Shown here in pieces: positions 27,477-28,042 of a stretch of 28,042 nucleotides of DNA (position 1 is the first letter of the stretch; every line of letters begins with the position of its first letter). This stretch comes from Dentipellis sp. KUC8613 (taxonomy: Eukaryota > Basidiomycota > Agaricomycetes > Russulales > Hericiaceae): the NCBI GenBank assembly GCA_002286715.1, contig NSJX01000051.1, positions 1-28,042 on the forward strand. The letters are read 5' to 3'. The translations under genes and the position numbers were made by a program. The notes below the pieces were generated by a model. The model did no database searches. It was not told the DNA's origin and saw only the letters and a list, made by a program, of their open reading frames with translations.

Positions 27477-28042
27477 CTATTGCTCCATCTCTGGTAAATT
27501 TCCCCACTCAGGCTCGCATTTTCCTGGGCCACAAAATACGGGCATTGGAATCTGGAGACATGTACATGTGAGTTCAAACAGTATGCACAGTATTGACTCT
27601 CACCACAGAGACAGCCCGGTCGACCTCCGCTCCCAACATCTCCTCGAATTCCTGCTGACCTTTCCAATAGCACCTTTCCGCACACGGATGATTCTCACAA
27701 GCCCATCGGTCGTTGGTGCCAAACGAAGTCTTGGATCGGATACCACGGTTGCTGGGACAAGACACCAGCCTGTCCCTTGCGTGGTCAAGGTACTCCCAAA
27801 GACCTGGAGGCCCATACCACTCGGACAATCCCGCGGGGTCCTTGATCCAACAAAAGAGGCACCCACTGTTGTGCTGGCGCAAGACGTCGCAGGTTACGAA
27901 CCAGTCTCTCCTGAATACCACGCGGAACGCTGCAGCGCAGCATTCTGCATGCCATTGGACAAGCTTGTGGTAGCGACGCGCCGGCTGTCAAGGATCGCTC
28001 CTTATCTCATCGCTTTCCTTGACTCCTTCCGACGACCACCGA
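27477..28042 (-). CDS. BTB family C-terminal half, partial and probably disrupted (copy 10)
   Basis: Minus strand, cut by the window edge. The first-exon part runs from the edge to 27604, a 52-bp phase-0 intron is at 27552-27603, and the last exon is 27477-27551. The conserved module is clear: RYHKLVQWHAECCAAA, RRDWFVTC, CLFCW, WYGPPGLWEYLDHARD and VDRAVS. The tail begins IPMPVFC but continues for 17 more residues (GPGKCEPEWGNLPEMEQ) where all other copies stop within 0-3. Upstream of RYHKL the frame has a TGA (27988-27990). Around it, SDEIR and, in another frame, LTA can be matched to the paralogs, consistent with small insertions. It is either a pseudogene or has an extra intron that no paralog has. 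It lies about 11 kb from the array and inverted, with the NLR, YIF1 and the methyltransferase between. Confidence 0.72.

Overview
The window looks like a piece of nuclear genome from a basidiomycete fungus, most likely an Agaricomycete and perhaps a wood-decay polypore (an inference; no rRNA or marker gene is present). Reasons: many short 50-75 bp GT-AG introns, pyrimidine-rich leaders before start codons, a fungal NLR with an N-terminal Goodbye-type domain, a fungal sphingolipid C9-methyltransferase, and a lineage-expanded family of BTB/POZ proteins.

Region 1 (1-16411) is a tandem array of nine paralogous BTB genes, all on the + strand. Each is about 1.0 kb, and most are separated by 600-760 bp. 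Every copy has the same design: a variable leader, a BTB fold, a helical extension, a cysteine- and tryptophan-rich C-terminal module, then one short phase-0 intron (53-74 bp) followed by a tiny last exon encoding a conserved tail of the form [IV]-P-x-P-x-F-C. A tenth copy, inverted and cut by the window edge, lies at 27477-28042 and seems to be interrupted by an in-frame stop. The regular spacing is broken once, between copies 2 and 3 (3213-5160). There a stretch with diverged inverted arms of about 0.4 kb makes the gap about three times longer than the others. Promoter sequence is partly shared between copies. The coding halves of some copies have different closest relatives, which points to exchange between paralogs.

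Region 2 (17915-22238) is an eight-exon NLR (STAND) gene: Goodbye-like domain, NACHT NTPase, winged-helix-like linker and 16 ankyrin repeats. Thirteen of the repeats are nearly uniform 99-bp units, with a visible four-repeat higher-order duplication. The gene becomes AT-rich from about 18.6 kb to about 22.8 kb, unlike the GC-richer flanks. It ends in a three-copy 30-bp repeat whose third copy starts with the stop codon.

Region 3 (22965-27044) holds two conserved housekeeping genes, divergently transcribed: YIF1 (five exons, minus strand, ER-Golgi trafficking membrane protein) and a sphingolipid C9-methyltransferase (seven exons, plus strand, glucosylceramide synthesis).

As a whole the window is a variable locus (BTB array plus repeat-rich NLR) lying against conserved genes. 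The BTB proteins could be substrate adaptors for Cullin-3 ubiquitin ligases and the NLR a non-self sensor. Whether the two act together is a hypothesis only. All exon boundaries were read by eye from splice signals and paralog or family alignment, without transcript data.
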